From Actinoplanes sp. KI2 (GTDB lineage: Bacteria > Actinomycetota > Actinomycetes > Mycobacteriales > Micromonosporaceae): a DNA stretch of 64,000 nucleotides. The stretch covers positions 124,001-188,000 of the forward strand of contig NZ_JAOSZE010000011.1 in assembly GCF_025630775.1 (NCBI RefSeq), read 5' to 3'. A program made the position numbers and the translations under genes. The notes below the pieces were generated by a model. The model made no database searches. It saw only the letters and a program-made list of their open reading frames with translations, and was not told the origin of the DNA. This document shows, in pieces, positions 43,339-53,884 of the stretch (positions within the stretch are counted from its first letter, which is position 1; each line of letters begins with the position of its first letter).

Positions 43339-44037
43339 ATGTCCCTGTTCCGCGCCGCGAACAACGTCAACACGCCGCCGCCCACCGACCCGTACCCGAT
43401 CAATCGGCCCCGCGAGGACACCATCCCGGACGGGCCCACCGAGCGCATCGACGAGCGGACCGCCCGGCGGCGCCGCGACCGGGTCGCCTGGCTCGGCGTG
43501 CTGGTCGCCGTGTTCGCGCTGGTCACGTCCTCGATCGCGGTGTTCGCCGGGTGGCGGGCGATGAACCTGGCGCGGCTGGTCGCCACCACCATGACCGCCG
43601 GGGCGGGGGCGCCGGCCGCCGGGCCGCGCACGACCGGCTTCACCGTCACGTACGCCCAGGAACCGCTGCGCGTGCAGGTGGGCTGCTCGGCCGTGCTCTT
43701 CCTGGACCTGGACGAGCCGCGGGCGAACGCCGACGAGAAGGTCAGCGACCTGCGCTACGACAGCCGATGCGGGCAGGACCTGCCGCGTCTCACCCTCGGC
43801 CCGGGTGCGGCGGCAGGGGCGCAGGTGAAGGATGGGAACACCGACGCCGAGGGCTGCCAGCAGGCGATCCGGAACAGCCCGATCGGGCCGGGCGGCAGCG
43901 TCGAGGTGCGCAAGGGCGTGACCCTGTGCGTGCTGACCGCCGCGATCCCGCCGTCGATGTCGCTGGTCGAGGTCACCGACGTGGGCGCCACCGGCACCGC
44001 CGGGATGCGGGCCACCTCCTGGAAGGTGGAGGGTTGA
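43339..44037 (+). CDS. Single-pass membrane protein of unknown function
   Basis: A 232-residue protein with a polar, charged N-terminus (residues 1-50, many Pro and Asp/Arg), one membrane helix at about 51-73 (AWLGVLVAVFALVTSSIAVFAGW) and an extracytoplasmic domain of about 150 residues with four cysteines. The RRRRDR run before the helix predicts N-in orientation. No family is recognised. GGGAG precedes the ATG by 7 nt. It lies just upstream of aspS on the same strand. Confidence 0.75.
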   Translation: MSLFRAANNVNTPPPTDPYPINRPREDTIPDGPTERIDERTARRRRDRVAWLGVLVAVFALVTSSIAVFAGWRAMNLARLVATTMTAGAGAPAAGPRTTGFTVTYAQEPLRVQVGCSAVLFLDLDEPRANADEKVSDLRYDSRCGQDLPRLTLGPGAAAGAQVKDGNTDAEGCQQAIRNSPIGPGGSVEVRKGVTLCVLTAAIPPSMSLVEVTDVGATGTAGMRATSWKVEG

Positions 44038-44098
44038 CTCCTGACAGAATGGCCGTTGCGCACTGTGACGAGAAGCATCGGTGAGGAGTCGAGTTCCC

Positions 44099-45901
44099 GT
44101 GATCCGTACCCATGACGCCGGCAGCCTCCGCGCGAGCGACGCCGGCACGACGGTGACGCTCGCCGGGTGGGTGGCCCGCCGGCGCGACCACGGCGGGGTC
44201 ATCTTCGTCGATCTCCGAGACGCCTCCGGCGTGGTCCAGGTGGTCTTCCGGGAGGAGGACGCGCACGCCCTGCGCAACGAGTTCTGCGTCAAGGTGGTGG
44301 GCGAGGTCAACGCGCGCCCCGAGGGCAACGAGAACCCCGACCTCGCCACCGGCGCCGTCGAGGTGGTCGCCCGCGAGCTGACCGTGCTCTCCGAGGCCGC
44401 GCCGCTGCCGCTGCCGATCGACGACACGATCACCGCGGCCGATGACCTCCGGCTCAAGTACCGCTACCTCGACCTGCGCCGCTCCGGGCCGGCCGCCGCG
44501 CTGCGGCTGCGCAGCCGGGCCAACCAGATCGCCCGCGAGGTGCTGCACGCCCGCGACTTCAACGAGATCGAGACGCCGACCCTGACCCGGTCGACGCCGG
44601 AGGGCGCCCGCGACTTCCTGGTCCCGGTCCGGCTGCAGCCCGGCACCTGGTACGCGCTGCCGCAGTCGCCTCAGCTGTTCAAGCAGCTGCTGATGGTGGC
44701 CGGCATGGAGCGGTACTACCAGATCGCCCGCTGTTACCGGGACGAGGACTTCCGCGCCGACCGGCAGCCCGAGTTCACCCAGCTGGACATCGAGATGTCG
44801 TTCGTCACCCAGGACGACATCATCGAGCTCGGCGAGGAGATCGTGTCCCGCCTGTGGAGCGAGCTCGCCGACTATCAGGTGCAGCTCCCGATCCCGCGGA
44901 TCACCTGGACCGACGCGATGAACCGCTACGGATCCGACAAACCCGATCTGCGGTACGGGGTGGAGCTCGTCGAGCTGACCTCGTATCTGGAGGGCACCGA
45001 GTTCCGGGTCTTCTCGGGCGCCATCGCGGCCGGCGGGTACGTCGGCGCCGTGGTCATGCCGGGCGGCGCGTCGCAGACCCGCAAGGAGCTGGACGGCTGG
45101 CAGGACTGGGCCAAGGCGCGCGGCGCTCGCGGGCTGGCCTACGTGGTGCTCGACGAGTCGACCGGAGAAGCTCGCGGCCCTGTCGCGAAAAATCTGTCGG
45201 AAGCGCATTTGTCCGGGTTGGCCGACGCGGTCGGCGCCAAGCCCGGTGACGCGATCTTCTTCGCCGCCGCGAACGAGCGCCGCGAGGCCCAGGAGCTGCT
45301 CGGCGCGGCCCGCATCGAGATCGCCAAGCGGTCCGGCCTGATCGACGAGAGCGCCTGGGCGTTCTGCTGGGTGGTCGACGCCCCGATGTTCGAGAAGACG
45401 GACGAGGGCGGCTGGACCGCGGTCCACCACCCCTTCACCTCGCCGAACGCCGACTGGATCGACAACTTCGAGTCGGCGCCCGACCGGGCCCTCGCCTACG
45501 CGTACGACATCGTCGTCAACGGCAACGAGATCGGCGGCGGCAGCGTCCGTATCCACCGCGCCGACGTGCAGAGCCGGGTCTTCGACCTGCTCGGCATCTC
45601 GCCGGAGGAGGCGCAGGACAAGTTCGGCTTCCTGCTCGAGGCGTTCAAGTACGGCCCGCCGCCGCACGCGGGCATCGCGCTCGGCTGGGACCGCACCTGC
45701 ATGCTGCTGTCCGGCAACGAGTCGATCCGCGAGGTCATCGCGTTCCCGAAGACCCGCGGCGGCTTCGACCCGCTGACCACCGCGCCGACCCCGATCACCG
45801 CGCAGCAGCGCCTCGAGGCCGGCATCGACGCCAAGCCCAAGGCGACCACGGGCACCCCCGGCACCGGCGGCCAGGCGGCCCCGGTCGAGCACTCGAACTG
45901 A
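44099..45901 (+). CDS. aspS: Aspartyl-tRNA synthetase
   Basis: AspRS charges tRNA-Asp (and tRNA-Asn in non-discriminating forms). The 600-residue bacterial type enzyme has an OB-fold anticodon domain ([19 protein letters not shown]), the class II core with [20 protein letters not shown], a GAD insertion domain, and motif 3 with [12 protein letters not shown]. The GTG at 44099 follows AGGAG by about 10 nt; a GTG at 44081 would add six residues. The C-terminus carries a short Pro/Thr/Gly tail. It is followed directly by a DUF1345 gene. Confidence 0.97.
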   Translation: MIRTHDAGSLRASDAGTTVTLAGWVARRRDHGGVIFVDLRDASGVVQVVFREEDAHALRNEFCVKVVGEVNARPEGNENPDLATGAVEVVARELTVLSEAAPLPLPIDDTITAADDLRLKYRYLDLRRSGPAAALRLRSRANQIAREVLHARDFNEIETPTLTRSTPEGARDFLVPVRLQPGTWYALPQSPQLFKQLLMVAGMERYYQIARCYRDEDFRADRQPEFTQLDIEMSFVTQDDIIELGEEIVSRLWSELADYQVQLPIPRITWTDAMNRYGSDKPDLRYGVELVELTSYLEGTEFRVFSGAIAAGGYVGAVVMPGGASQTRKELDGWQDWAKARGARGLAYVVLDESTGEARGPVAKNLSEAHLSGLADAVGAKPGDAIFFAAANERREAQELLGAARIEIAKRSGLIDESAWAFCWVVDAPMFEKTDEGGWTAVHHPFTSPNADWIDNFESAPDRALAYAYDIVVNGNEIGGGSVRIHRADVQSRVFDLLGISPEEAQDKFGFLLEAFKYGPPPHAGIALGWDRTCMLLSGNESIREVIAFPKTRGGFDPLTTAPTPITAQQRLEAGIDAKPKATTGTPGTGGQAAPVEHSN

Positions 45902-45998
45902 GTCCCGGGCAATCGACGCCAACGACGACGCGCAACCGGCCTGGCGGCGGCACACCGAGGGTGAGCCCCGCTGGCCGGTCGCGACCGCCATCGCGGCG

Positions 45999-46589
45999 GT
46001 GATCGCGCTGCAGTGGTTGCTGCCCGACCGGCTCACCCCCGGCCCGCGGTGGCTGCTGCCGGTGATCGAGGTGGCGCTGGTCGTGGTGCTGAACGCGGCC
46101 GACCCGGGCCGGGTGAAGCGAGACATCCCGGCGCTGCGGATGGTTGCGCTCGGCCTGATCACCGTGGTCAGCCTGGGCACCGTCTATTCGGTGGCGATGC
46201 TCGTGCGCGACATCGTCGGCAAGCACGACGCCGGCACGCCCGGCCAGCGGCTCTTCGTCGGCGGCGGGATCTACCTGATGAACATCCTCACCTTCGCGGT
46301 GTGGTTCTGGGAGCTGGACCGTGGCGGGCCGGCCGCCCGGGCGCGCGGCACCGACCCGTACCCGGACTTCCTCTTTCCCCCGATGACCTCGCCGGACATG
46401 GCCCACAAGGACTGGGAACCCCGGTTCGCCGACTATCTGTATGTCGCGTTCACCAACGCGACCGCGTTCAGCCCGACCGACACGCTGCCGATGACCCGCG
46501 GCGCGAAGTCGGGCATGGCGCTCGAGTCGACGATCGCTCTGATCATCGCCGCGCTGGTCGTCGCCCAGGCGATCAATTCGCTCGGCTGA
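45999..46589 (+). CDS. DUF1345-family integral membrane protein
   Basis: A protein of at least 196 residues with four or more membrane helices and the DUF1345 C-terminal pattern FADYLYVAFTNATAFSPTDTLPMTRGAKSGMALES. The first normal start codon is GTG 45999, but it has no ribosome site and would remove part of the first helix. The frame is open further upstream with coding-like third-base bias back to the aspS stop (45901), with residues such as EGEPRWPVATAIAA that fit the family. No ATG, GTG or TTG lies there; ATC 45912 is the only near-cognate. Real start uncertain. Confidence 0.8.
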   Translation: MIALQWLLPDRLTPGPRWLLPVIEVALVVVLNAADPGRVKRDIPALRMVALGLITVVSLGTVYSVAMLVRDIVGKHDAGTPGQRLFVGGGIYLMNILTFAVWFWELDRGGPAARARGTDPYPDFLFPPMTSPDMAHKDWEPRFADYLYVAFTNATAFSPTDTLPMTRGAKSGMALESTIALIIAALVVAQAINSLG

Positions 46590-46671
46590 CTCCACGGTGG
46601 AGTTTGGAGTTTGGCATTGCCACTCCGGTGGGTAATCGCAGGCCACAGGCTCTCATCCCCGGAGGAACCGC

Positions 46672-46887
46672 ATGCTCGCCATCGCCGCAGCCATCGTTTT
46701 CGCGTTCGCGCTCCTGCTCGACTTCCTCAACACCGACCTGGGCGCCCACGATCTGTTCAACTTCAACACCCTGGTGCTGATCGGACTGCTGCTGCTCTCG
46801 CTCTACCTGGCCGGCTTCGGCAGCGGCCCGCGCACCGGCTCCGGCTCCGGCCGCCGCTTCTACGGACGTCGCCCGGGCCGCGGCTGA
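46672..46887 (+). CDS. Small membrane protein of unknown function
   Basis: A 71-residue protein with a first membrane helix (LAIAAAIVFAFALLLDFL), an NTDLGAHDLFNFNTLVL loop, a second helix and an Arg/Gly-rich tail. The ATG follows a clear GGAGG. A short dyad, ACTCCA-CGG-TGGAGT (46589-46603), lies at the end of the preceding gene. Function unknown. Confidence 0.75.
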   Translation: MLAIAAAIVFAFALLLDFLNTDLGAHDLFNFNTLVLIGLLLLSLYLAGFGSGPRTGSGSGRRFYGRRPGRG

Positions 46888-46973
46888 TTTCGGCATCGGC
46901 TGATTTCAATACCGGCTGATTTAGGTACCGGCTCCCCCGATTGGTGCATTTCCGGCATCGCTCGGCGGGCCGG

Positions 46974-46979
46974 TACTGT
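46974..46979 (+). promoter_or_regulatory. -10 element (TACTGT), rarA
   Basis: TACTGT lies 8 nt before the ATG at 46988, with no ribosome site. An alternative GTG start at 46982 would be only 2 nt away and is less likely. Confidence 0.45.
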
Positions 46980-46987
46980 CGGTGCCG

Positions 46988-48592
46988 ATGGAAACGGACG
47001 GGCTCTTCTCGCTGGCTTCCCCGGGTGGCGTCTCGGCCGCGTCGCCGGTCGCGGCCTTCACCCCGCCGTCCGCGGATTCGCCGCTGCCCGTCCGCATGCG
47101 TCCCACCGGCCTCGACGAGCTGGTCGGCCAGGAGCATCTGCTCGCCGCCGGCAGCCCGCTGCGCCAGCTGGTCACCGGCTCGAGCCCGATGTCGGTGATC
47201 CTCTGGGGGCCGCCCGGCACCGGCAAGACCACCATCGCGCACCTGGTCGCCGCCGCCACCAACCGCAAGTTCGTGGCCATGTCGGCGCTGTCGGCCGGCG
47301 TGAAGGACGTGCGCGCGGTGATCGACACGGCTCGGCGCGAGCGCCGGCACGGCGGGCCGCCGACCGTCCTGTTCATCGACGAGGTGCACCGCTTCAGCAA
47401 GACCCAGCAGGACTCGTTGCTTGCCGCGGTCGAGGACCGGACGGTCACGCTGCTCGCGGCGACGACGGAAAACCCGTACTTCTCGGTCATTTCGCCCCTG
47501 CTCTCCCGCTGCGTGCTGCTCACCCTGCAGGCGCTGGGCGACGACGACGTTCGACGCCTGGTGCGCCGCGCGCTCACCGACGAACGAGGGCTGGGCGGCG
47601 CCGTCACCCTTTCCGACGAGGCCGAGGAGCATCTCGTACGCCTGGCGTCGGGTGACGTGCGCAAGGCGTTGACCGCACTCGAGGCGGCCGCGTCCACGGC
47701 GCAGGCCCAGGGCAGTCCCGAGATCGACCTGACCACCGCGGAGAAGGCGGTCGACGTCGCGGCCGTGCGCTACGACCGGGACGGCGACGCGCATTACGAC
47801 GTGATCAGCGCATTCATCAAGAGCATGCGGGGCAGCGACCCGGACGCGGCGCTGCACTGGCTGGCCCGCATGCTGGTGGCCGGCGAGGACCCGCGGTTCA
47901 TCGCCCGGCGCATCGTCATCTTCGCCAGCGAGGACGTCGGCATGGCCGACCCGCAGGCGCTGGTCGTGGCCACCGCCGCGGCCCAGGCCGTGCAGCTCAT
48001 CGGCCTGCCCGAGTGCCAGCTCAACCTCGCCCAGGCGGTCGTGCACCTGGCCACCGCCCCGAAGTCGAACACGGTGACCAGCGCGCTCGGCGCGGCGATG
48101 GCGGACGTGCGGGCCGGTCGGGGCGGTGCGGTGCCCGCACATCTGCGCGACGCGCACTACCCCGGCGCGCGTGGTCTTGGTCACGGTCGCGGCTACAAAT
48201 ACCCGCATGACGACCCGCGCGGCGTGGTCACCCAGCAGTACATCCCCGACGATCTTGTCGAGGCCGAGTACTACCAGCCCACCGAGCACGGCGCCGAGCG
48301 CGCGGTGAGCGAACGGGTGCCGCGGCTGCGCCGGATCGTCCGGGGCCTGGCCGCCCCGCCCCGTCCCCCGGAGGTCGCTTCGGTGCCGACACCCGACCGC
48401 GCGGCGGGTGGTGGATCTGGCCCGGATGCGTCACGCTCTTCGGTTAGCACCGACCTGGCGCCGCCCCCGGTGGCGCCGGACGGGGACGAACCGCCGGTAC
48501 CGCCACCGGCGGCCGCACCGACCAAGCCGGCCGACGAGGCCGTGAGCAGGGCAGACGACAGTGGCGACGCCGCCGGAGAGGAACAGCCGTGA
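46988..48592 (+). CDS. rarA: Replication-associated recombination protein RarA (MgsA)
   Basis: RarA is an AAA+ ATPase that acts at stalled replication forks. The 534-residue protein has Walker A GPPGTGKT, Walker [11 protein letters not shown], the sensor segment [11 protein letters not shown] and the C-terminal tetramerisation part ending with [11 protein letters not shown] Pro/Ala-rich tail of about 80 residues follows the conserved region, beyond the usual end. The start at ATG 46988 fits a leaderless message. The stop TGA overlaps the GTG of the next gene (GTGA), coupling the two. Confidence 0.93.
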   Translation: METDGLFSLASPGGVSAASPVAAFTPPSADSPLPVRMRPTGLDELVGQEHLLAAGSPLRQLVTGSSPMSVILWGPPGTGKTTIAHLVAAATNRKFVAMSALSAGVKDVRAVIDTARRERRHGGPPTVLFIDEVHRFSKTQQDSLLAAVEDRTVTLLAATTENPYFSVISPLLSRCVLLTLQALGDDDVRRLVRRALTDERGLGGAVTLSDEAEEHLVRLASGDVRKALTALEAAASTAQAQGSPEIDLTTAEKAVDVAAVRYDRDGDAHYDVISAFIKSMRGSDPDAALHWLARMLVAGEDPRFIARRIVIFASEDVGMADPQALVVATAAAQAVQLIGLPECQLNLAQAVVHLATAPKSNTVTSALGAAMADVRAGRGGAVPAHLRDAHYPGARGLGHGRGYKYPHDDPRGVVTQQYIPDDLVEAEYYQPTEHGAERAVSERVPRLRRIVRGLAAPPRPPEVASVPTPDRAAGGGSGPDASRSSVSTDLAPPPVAPDGDEPPVPPPAAAPTKPADEAVSRADDSGDAAGEEQP

Positions 48593-51500
48593 ATTCGCGC
48601 GGTGCCGAACGGCCCGACGACGAGGCCGACCTGCGCAACGGGACCGGGGCCAAGAAGGGCCGCCGGTTCGGTCGAGGGCGCCCCGAGGCGGCGGAGCCGG
48701 CGGAGGTTCCCCGCGAGGAGACCGGCTGGCTCGACGACCTGCGCACCGCGAAGGAACAGCGCGGCGCGATCGGCCCCGGCACCCTGGTCGGCGAGACCCG
48801 CCCCAGCAAGAGCGGCCGAGTGGCGCCCGGCCCCGACGACGACCCCGACGACGATCTGCCGTTCAGCGCCGGCCTGCCCGACGCCCAGCCCGGCTGGCAG
48901 TCGCCCAGCGGCGCGCACCCGGCCCCGGGCCGGCGTGACGCCCAGCCCGATTGGCAGGCTCCGAGCGGCGCGCACCCGGCCCCTGGTCGGCGTGACGCCC
49001 AGCCCGATTGGCAGGCCCCGAGCGGCGCGATGCCGGCGCCCGGCCGGCGTGACGCGCCGCAGCCGCCCGCCCAACCCGGCTGGCAGGCGGGGAGCGGCGC
49101 CTACCCGGCCGCCCCGCGGTCGGGCCCGGTGCCCCCGCCCGCCCGATACGACGATTCCCGTCCGGCCCCGGGCCGCCCTGACGGCGCCTCCGGCTGGGAC
49201 GACTCCCGTCCGGCCCCGGGTCGCCCCGACGGCGCCTCCGGCTGGGACGACTCCCGTCCGGCCCCGGGCCGCCCCGACGACACCTTCGGCTGGGACGACT
49301 CCCGTCCTGCTCCCGGGCGGCGGGACAGCGGCTGGGACGACGGGCGGCCCGCTCCCGGGCCGGTCAGCGCGCCCGGCGGCCGGGGTCCCCGGCCGAACCC
49401 GGTGCCGCGGCAGATCGCCGGACCGGTGTCGCCGGCCCAGCAGATGCCGCCGGGCCGGGTACCGCCCGGCCGCGGCCCGTCCGCACCGATGCCCTCTGGT
49501 CAGGACCCGTCCGGCCAGGGCCCGGCGGGGCAATATCCGGCGGGTCCGATGGGCGCCGCGCCCGTCTCGCCGGGTGCCGCCGGCCGCCGGGGTGCGCCCG
49601 GTCAGCCGCAGCTTCCCGGTCAGCCGCGTATTCCCGGTCAGCGGCGAGGGTCGGCCGACGACGCCTCCTACGCCACCCGGCACGGCTCGCCCGCGCTCGA
49701 TCCGTCGACCTCCGGGCCGATTCCGTCGGTGCCGCTCTCCGGCAACGCGCCCGAGGTGCCGATGTCGCGCCCGGTGTCGCCGGCGTCGCGCCCGGTCTCG
49801 CCCGCGTCGCGCCCGGTGTCCCCGGCGTCCCGGCCCACCTCGTCGGCCGGGCCGCGCGATCGTTTCCGCACCGACGGACCGCCGCAGAGTGGCCGGTCGC
49901 CGATGCCGGGCGCGCCGCAGCCGGCCTCGCCGGCCGGGCCGCCCGCGGGTGGACGACTCCCGGGCGGCAGCGGTCCCGGCATCCCCGGCGGGGGTGCGAA
50001 CCTCCCCGGTGGCAGAGCGGGCTACTCCGACGACGTCACCGGCCGGCACGGCTCCACCGGGCGGCACGGTGGCGAGGGCTTCCCGGGCGGCGAGTCCACC
50101 GGTCGGCACGGCGGCGACGGCTTCCCGGCTGGTGAGTCCACCGGGCGGCGCGGCGGCGACGGCTTCCCGGGGGGCGAGTCCACCGGTCGGCACGGCGGCG
50201 GCCGCTTCCCGGGCGGCGAGTCCACCGGGCGGCGTGACGGCTTCTCCGGCGGCGAGTCGACCGGGCGGCACGGCGGCGACTCGAACGTCCGGCGTGACGC
50301 CTTCCCCAGCAACGACGCCGGGCCCAGGCGCGCCGGCGACGGCCCTGGCGGTGGGCCGGATTTTACGAACGGTGGCGTGTCCACCGGTCGGCATGGCGGC
50401 GACGCGGGTGACTTCCCGACCGGGCCGCGTTATCAAGACGGCGAGACCACCGGCCGGCACGGCTCGGCCCGGCACGGCGGCGACGCCGGCGAGGGCACCG
50501 GCCGGCACGGCACGCCCGACGACGGCGGAACCACCGGCCGACGCCGAGCCGAAGACCTAGCCGGCGCCAAACCCCCGAGCCGCGGCCGCGGCGCCCGCCC
50601 GGTCCCGGCCCAGAGCGGCCCCAACGGCGACCCCGGTCGCCGCCCAGGCGGTCCCGGCGCGGGCGGCCCCGGCACGGGCGGTCCCGGCGGTCCCGGCGGC
50701 GCGGGTGGTCCCGGCGGCACGGGACGTCCCAACGGTCCGGGTGGGCCCGGTGGTCCGGGGGGTCCCGGCGGTCCCAACGGTCCGGGCGGTCCCGGCGGGC
50801 CGGCCGCGGGCGCCGCGCGGGCGTCGGCGAAGGTCATGCCCCCGGTGGTGCCCGGCCGGCAGGGCGCGCGCGCCCCGGCGGTCCCCGGACGCGCCGGCGC
50901 GATGGCGGGCGGCGCCGCTCAGCGACCCGGCGACACTTCCCCCGCCCCCGGCGGCCAGCCCCGCGGTCGCGGCCCGCGCAACGGCCCGGCCACCGGCATG
51001 ACGCAGACCGGTCCGGGTGCTCCAGGCATGCCTCCGGGCGCTGCCGGCCCGCCGCCGAGCAGCGACGGCATGCCCTCCGGCCCGATCGGCCCTCGTCCCG
51101 GCGTGGATGAGATGCCGTCCGGCCCGGTTGGTGTGCAGCGTGGTCCGGGTGGGCCTCGTCCCGGCGTGGATGAGATGCCGTCCGGCCCGGTTGGTGTGCA
51201 GCGTGGTCCGGGTGGGCCTCGTCCCGGCGTGGACGAGATGCCTTCGGGGCCGGTCGGCGGTCGGCGTGGCCGGCGCCCCGATGTCGACGACGCGCCTTCG
51301 GGGCCGGTGGACATGCCGTCCGGGCCGATCGGGTCGCGGGCCGGCGGGATGGCGCCCCGTCCGGTTTCGCCGGGCCGGCCGCCGTTCGGTGGCTCCCCGC
51401 AGCACAGCCAAGCCCTGCCGGGCCGTCCGGTCTCGGGCGAGCCGGGTCTGCCGGGCCGTCCGGTCTCGGGCGAGCCGGGTCTGCCGGGCCGTCCGGTCTC

Positions 51501-53082
51501 CGGCGGGCCGGGTCTGCCGGGCCGTCCGGTTTCGGGGGAGCCGGGTGGGGGGCCGCGTGGTCTCCGCGATCCCGAGCACAGTCAGGCTCTGCCGGGCCGT
51601 CCGGTTTCGGGCGAGCCGGGTGCGGGCCCGCGTGGACTCCGCGATCCCGAGCGCAGCCAACCTCTGCCGGGGCGCCCCGTCTCCGGCCAGCAGGGTCAGC
51701 CGCTGCCCGGCCGGGTCGGTGCGGCTCAGGCCGGTCCGGGTCCGCGCGGTGCGGCACCGGGTCGGAACGGCGGCCGGGGCGGTGGCGGCGGTTCGGCCTC
51801 GGCCGGCGCGGCCTCGATAGCGGGCGCCGCTTCGGTCGGCGCGGCCTCCGTCGGTGCGGCTTCGGTTGGTGCGGCTTCGGTTGGTGCGGCTTCGGTTGGT
51901 GCGGCTTCGGTTGGTGCGGCTTCGGTTGGTGCGGCTTCGGTCGGGGCGGCTTCGGTCGGCTCCGCCTCGGTGGGTTCCGCGTCGGTGGGCGCTGCCTCGG
52001 TCGACACCGCGCCGAAAGGCCCGGCGGGCGCCGCGTCGGTAGGCGTTCCGCCCAAGGGCGCCGCGTCGGTAGGCGTTCCGCCCAAGGGCGCCGCGTCGGT
52101 AGGCGTTCCGCCCAAGGGCGCCGCGTCGGTAGGCGCTCCGCCCAAGGGCGCCGCGTCGGTAGGCGCTCCGCCCAAGGGCGCCGCCTCAGTAGGCGCTCCG
52201 CCCAAGGGCGCCGCGTCCGTGGGCGCTCCCCTCAAAGGCGCGGCATCGGTGGGCGCCGCGTCCGTGGGAGCCGCCTCGGTAGGGGCCGCCTCCGTGGCCG
52301 CCGCGGCGAAGGGGACTCTCGCACCGGGAGTCAATCGCCCCGCCGATCCGCGTACGGGTGCTCCGGGCGTACCGCAAATGGGTGAAGAAGCCCCGCAAGC
52401 CGCCGGAAAGGCCGGCGAAGGCCTGCGCGGAGCGCGCGACGAGCTGCGGAACAAGATGCGCACGCAGCGGCGGCTTCGGGTGGTGACGCTGCTCTCGCTC
52501 GCGGTCGTGGTGCTGGTGCTGCTGCCCGTCCTGTTCGGGCTGCGGTCGGCCAGCAACGACCCGGTGTTCGGCTCGCTCGACTCGCTCGCCGTGCCCTCGT
52601 GGGCCGCCCAGCAGGTGCGCGACAACGGCAGCGGCAGCCGGTGGTGCTTCATCGACTGCCGGTTCCGGGAGCGGATCGCGCAGTCCTCGAAGCCGATCGA
52701 GGACACCACCGCGACCTACACCGCGGCGCTGAAGAAGGCCGGCTGGTCGTCGTGGAAGGTCTCGGAGTGCCCGGAGACCCCGATCCAGGGCACCTACAGC
52801 TGCTGGAAGCGAGACGAGTTCACTTTGGACCTCTGGGTGCGGCAGCCCGAGTGCGCCGTGGACCAGGTGGCCGCCCAGGACGCGGTGACGTTGCCGTCGG
52901 ACGCGGCGACGCCCGAGCCGAAGAAGTGCGTGGGGTCGACGGTCAGCATCCACGTGCAGAATGCGATCTCCGACACCCGCGGCAAGCCCGAGCCGAAGCA
53001 GGACAAGCCGCTCACCGGCGAGACACCCGTCCCGACGCTCTCCGACGATCCGCTCTTGACGCCGACACCCGCGGCGTCGTGA
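48589..53082 (+). CDS. Very large Pro/Gly-rich repeat membrane protein
   Basis: A 1497-residue protein. Residues 1-1295 are low-complexity and probably disordered, in blocks: a short conserved-looking head ([17 protein letters not shown]), [19 protein letters not shown] units, [16 protein letters not shown] units, [14 protein letters not shown] units, a collagen-like GGPGG block, [11 protein letters not shown] units, [11 protein letters not shown] units, SVGAA repeats and seven 10-residue GAASVG(V/A)PPK repeats. After RTQRR a single membrane helix spans about 1296-1318. The C-terminal 180 residues are extracytoplasmic and globular, with six Cys. Start overlaps the rarA stop. The function is unknown. 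Codon bias is coding-like throughout. Confidence 0.85.
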   Translation: MNSRGAERPDDEADLRNGTGAKKGRRFGRGRPEAAEPAEVPREETGWLDDLRTAKEQRGAIGPGTLVGETRPSKSGRVAPGPDDDPDDDLPFSAGLPDAQPGWQSPSGAHPAPGRRDAQPDWQAPSGAHPAPGRRDAQPDWQAPSGAMPAPGRRDAPQPPAQPGWQAGSGAYPAAPRSGPVPPPARYDDSRPAPGRPDGASGWDDSRPAPGRPDGASGWDDSRPAPGRPDDTFGWDDSRPAPGRRDSGWDDGRPAPGPVSAPGGRGPRPNPVPRQIAGPVSPAQQMPPGRVPPGRGPSAPMPSGQDPSGQGPAGQYPAGPMGAAPVSPGAAGRRGAPGQPQLPGQPRIPGQRRGSADDASYATRHGSPALDPSTSGPIPSVPLSGNAPEVPMSRPVSPASRPVSPASRPVSPASRPTSSAGPRDRFRTDGPPQSGRSPMPGAPQPASPAGPPAGGRLPGGSGPGIPGGGANLPGGRAGYSDDVTGRHGSTGRHGGEGFPGGESTGRHGGDGFPAGESTGRRGGDGFPGGESTGRHGGGRFPGGESTGRRDGFSGGESTGRHGGDSNVRRDAFPSNDAGPRRAGDGPGGGPDFTNGGVSTGRHGGDAGDFPTGPRYQDGETTGRHGSARHGGDAGEGTGRHGTPDDGGTTGRRRAEDLAGAKPPSRGRGARPVPAQSGPNGDPGRRPGGPGAGGPGTGGPGGPGGAGGPGGTGRPNGPGGPGGPGGPGGPNGPGGPGGPAAGAARASAKVMPPVVPGRQGARAPAVPGRAGAMAGGAAQRPGDTSPAPGGQPRGRGPRNGPATGMTQTGPGAPGMPPGAAGPPPSSDGMPSGPIGPRPGVDEMPSGPVGVQRGPGGPRPGVDEMPSGPVGVQRGPGGPRPGVDEMPSGPVGGRRGRRPDVDDAPSGPVDMPSGPIGSRAGGMAPRPVSPGRPPFGGSPQHSQALPGRPVSGEPGLPGRPVSGEPGLPGRPVSGGPGLPGRPVSGEPGGGPRGLRDPEHSQALPGRPVSGEPGAGPRGLRDPERSQPLPGRPVSGQQGQPLPGRVGAAQAGPGPRGAAPGRNGGRGGGGGSASAGAASIAGAASVGAASVGAASVGAASVGAASVGAASVGAASVGAASVGAASVGSASVGSASVGAASVDTAPKGPAGAASVGVPPKGAASVGVPPKGAASVGVPPKGAASVGAPPKGAASVGAPPKGAASVGAPPKGAASVGAPLKGAASVGAASVGAASVGAASVAAAAKGTLAPGVNRPADPRTGAPGVPQMGEEAPQAAGKAGEGLRGARDELRNKMRTQRRLRVVTLLSLAVVVLVLLPVLFGLRSASNDPVFGSLDSLAVPSWAAQQVRDNGSGSRWCFIDCRFRERIAQSSKPIEDTTATYTAALKKAGWSSWKVSECPETPIQGTYSCWKRDEFTLDLWVRQPECAVDQVAAQDAVTLPSDAATPEPKKCVGSTVSIHVQNAISDTRGKPEPKQDKPLTGETPVPTLSDDPLLTPTPAAS
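51832..52000 (+). repeat. 15-bp in-frame repeats (SVGAA)
   Basis: About eleven copies of a 15-bp unit of the type GCTTCGGTTGGTGCG encode Ala-Ser-Val-Gly-Ala in the large repeat protein. Six in the middle are almost identical, suggesting recent expansion. Confidence 0.85.
52027..52236 (+). repeat. 30-bp in-frame repeats, 7 copies
   Basis: Seven 30-bp units encode Gly-Ala-Ala-Ser-Val-Gly-Val/Ala-Pro-Pro-Lys (last copy Pro-Leu-Lys). The first three are identical; the next three differ by one codon. Confidence 0.92.
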
Positions 53083-53149
53083 AGCGGGCGGCCGTCACGG
53101 CCGGTAAGGTCTGCACGTTGACCTGCCACCCGTAGAGGAGAAGCGCCAG

Positions 53150-53599
53150 ATGGACGCCGGAGAAATCGCAGGACTGATCGCGGCGGGCGCCTTCCTGATG
53201 CTCGTCATCGTGCTCGCGGTGCCGATCCTGAAGCTGGGCCGGACCGTCGACGCCGCGACCCGGGCGATCAACGACCTGAACGACCGCACCGGCCCGCTGC
53301 TGACCAACGTCAACGAGACGGTGGAGAATGTGAACACCACCCTCGGCCAGGTGCAGGTCTCATTGGACGGTGTCAACCTGCAGCTGGCCAAGGTCGACAC
53401 GATCACCGAGCACGCCGCGCACGTCACCGCCAACGTGGCGAACCTGTCCACGGTTGTGGCCGCGGCCGCCGCGAACCCGCTGGTCAAGGTGGCCTCGTTC
53501 GGCTACGGCCTGCGCAAGGCCGTGAACAACCGGCGGCGTGCCGAGGAGGACCGCGAGGTCCGCGAGACGATCAAGCAGCGCCGTAAGGCCCGGCGCTAA
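53150..53599 (+). CDS. DUF948-family membrane-anchored protein
   Basis: A 149-residue protein with an N-terminal membrane helix (about 6-25) and a long amphipathic helix rich in TxxxxNxxL repeats (NVNETVENVNTTLGQVQVSL), typical of DUF948. A basic tail (NRRRAEEDREVRETIKQRRKARR) ends it. AGAGGAGAAG precedes the ATG. DUF948 genes next to alaS are conserved in actinobacteria. The function is unknown. Confidence 0.9.
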   Translation: MDAGEIAGLIAAGAFLMLVIVLAVPILKLGRTVDAATRAINDLNDRTGPLLTNVNETVENVNTTLGQVQVSLDGVNLQLAKVDTITEHAAHVTANVANLSTVVAAAAANPLVKVASFGYGLRKAVNNRRRAEEDREVRETIKQRRKARR

Positions 53600-53617
53600 C
53601 TCGAAGGGGAAAGCAAA

Positions 53618-53884
53618 ATGAAGCGCCTCCTGTGGCTGGGCGTGGGCCTGGCCGTCGGCGCCCTCGTCGTTCGCAAGATGACCAAGAAGGCGAACGAGTT
53701 CACCCCGTCGGGCATCGCGACCTCGCTGTCGCAATCGGCTGGCGGGCTGGTCGAGTCGGTGCGTAGCTTCGTGGAGGACGTCCGCGAAGGGATGACCGAG
53801 CGGCAGGAGCAGATCAACCAGGCGTTCGCCGAGGGTGAGCTGTTCGAAGACGGGCTGGATGACGCCCAGGAGGGGAACCGATGA
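53618..53884 (+). CDS. Small DUF6167-like membrane protein
   Basis: An 88-residue protein starting with [19 protein letters not shown], a short membrane helix, then an amphipathic [20 protein letters not shown] helix. This resembles the DUF6167 family found between DUF948 and alaS. The ATG follows AAGGGGAAAG. Its stop overlaps the alaS ATG (ATGA), so translation is coupled. Function unknown. Confidence 0.87.
   Translation: MKRLLWLGVGLAVGALVVRKMTKKANEFTPSGIATSLSQSAGGLVESVRSFVEDVREGMTERQEQINQAFAEGELFEDGLDDAQEGNR

Noticed and set aside
52027-52236. 30-bp repeats as a CRISPR-like array
   Set aside because: The repeats are contiguous and in frame with a large protein; there are no spacers.
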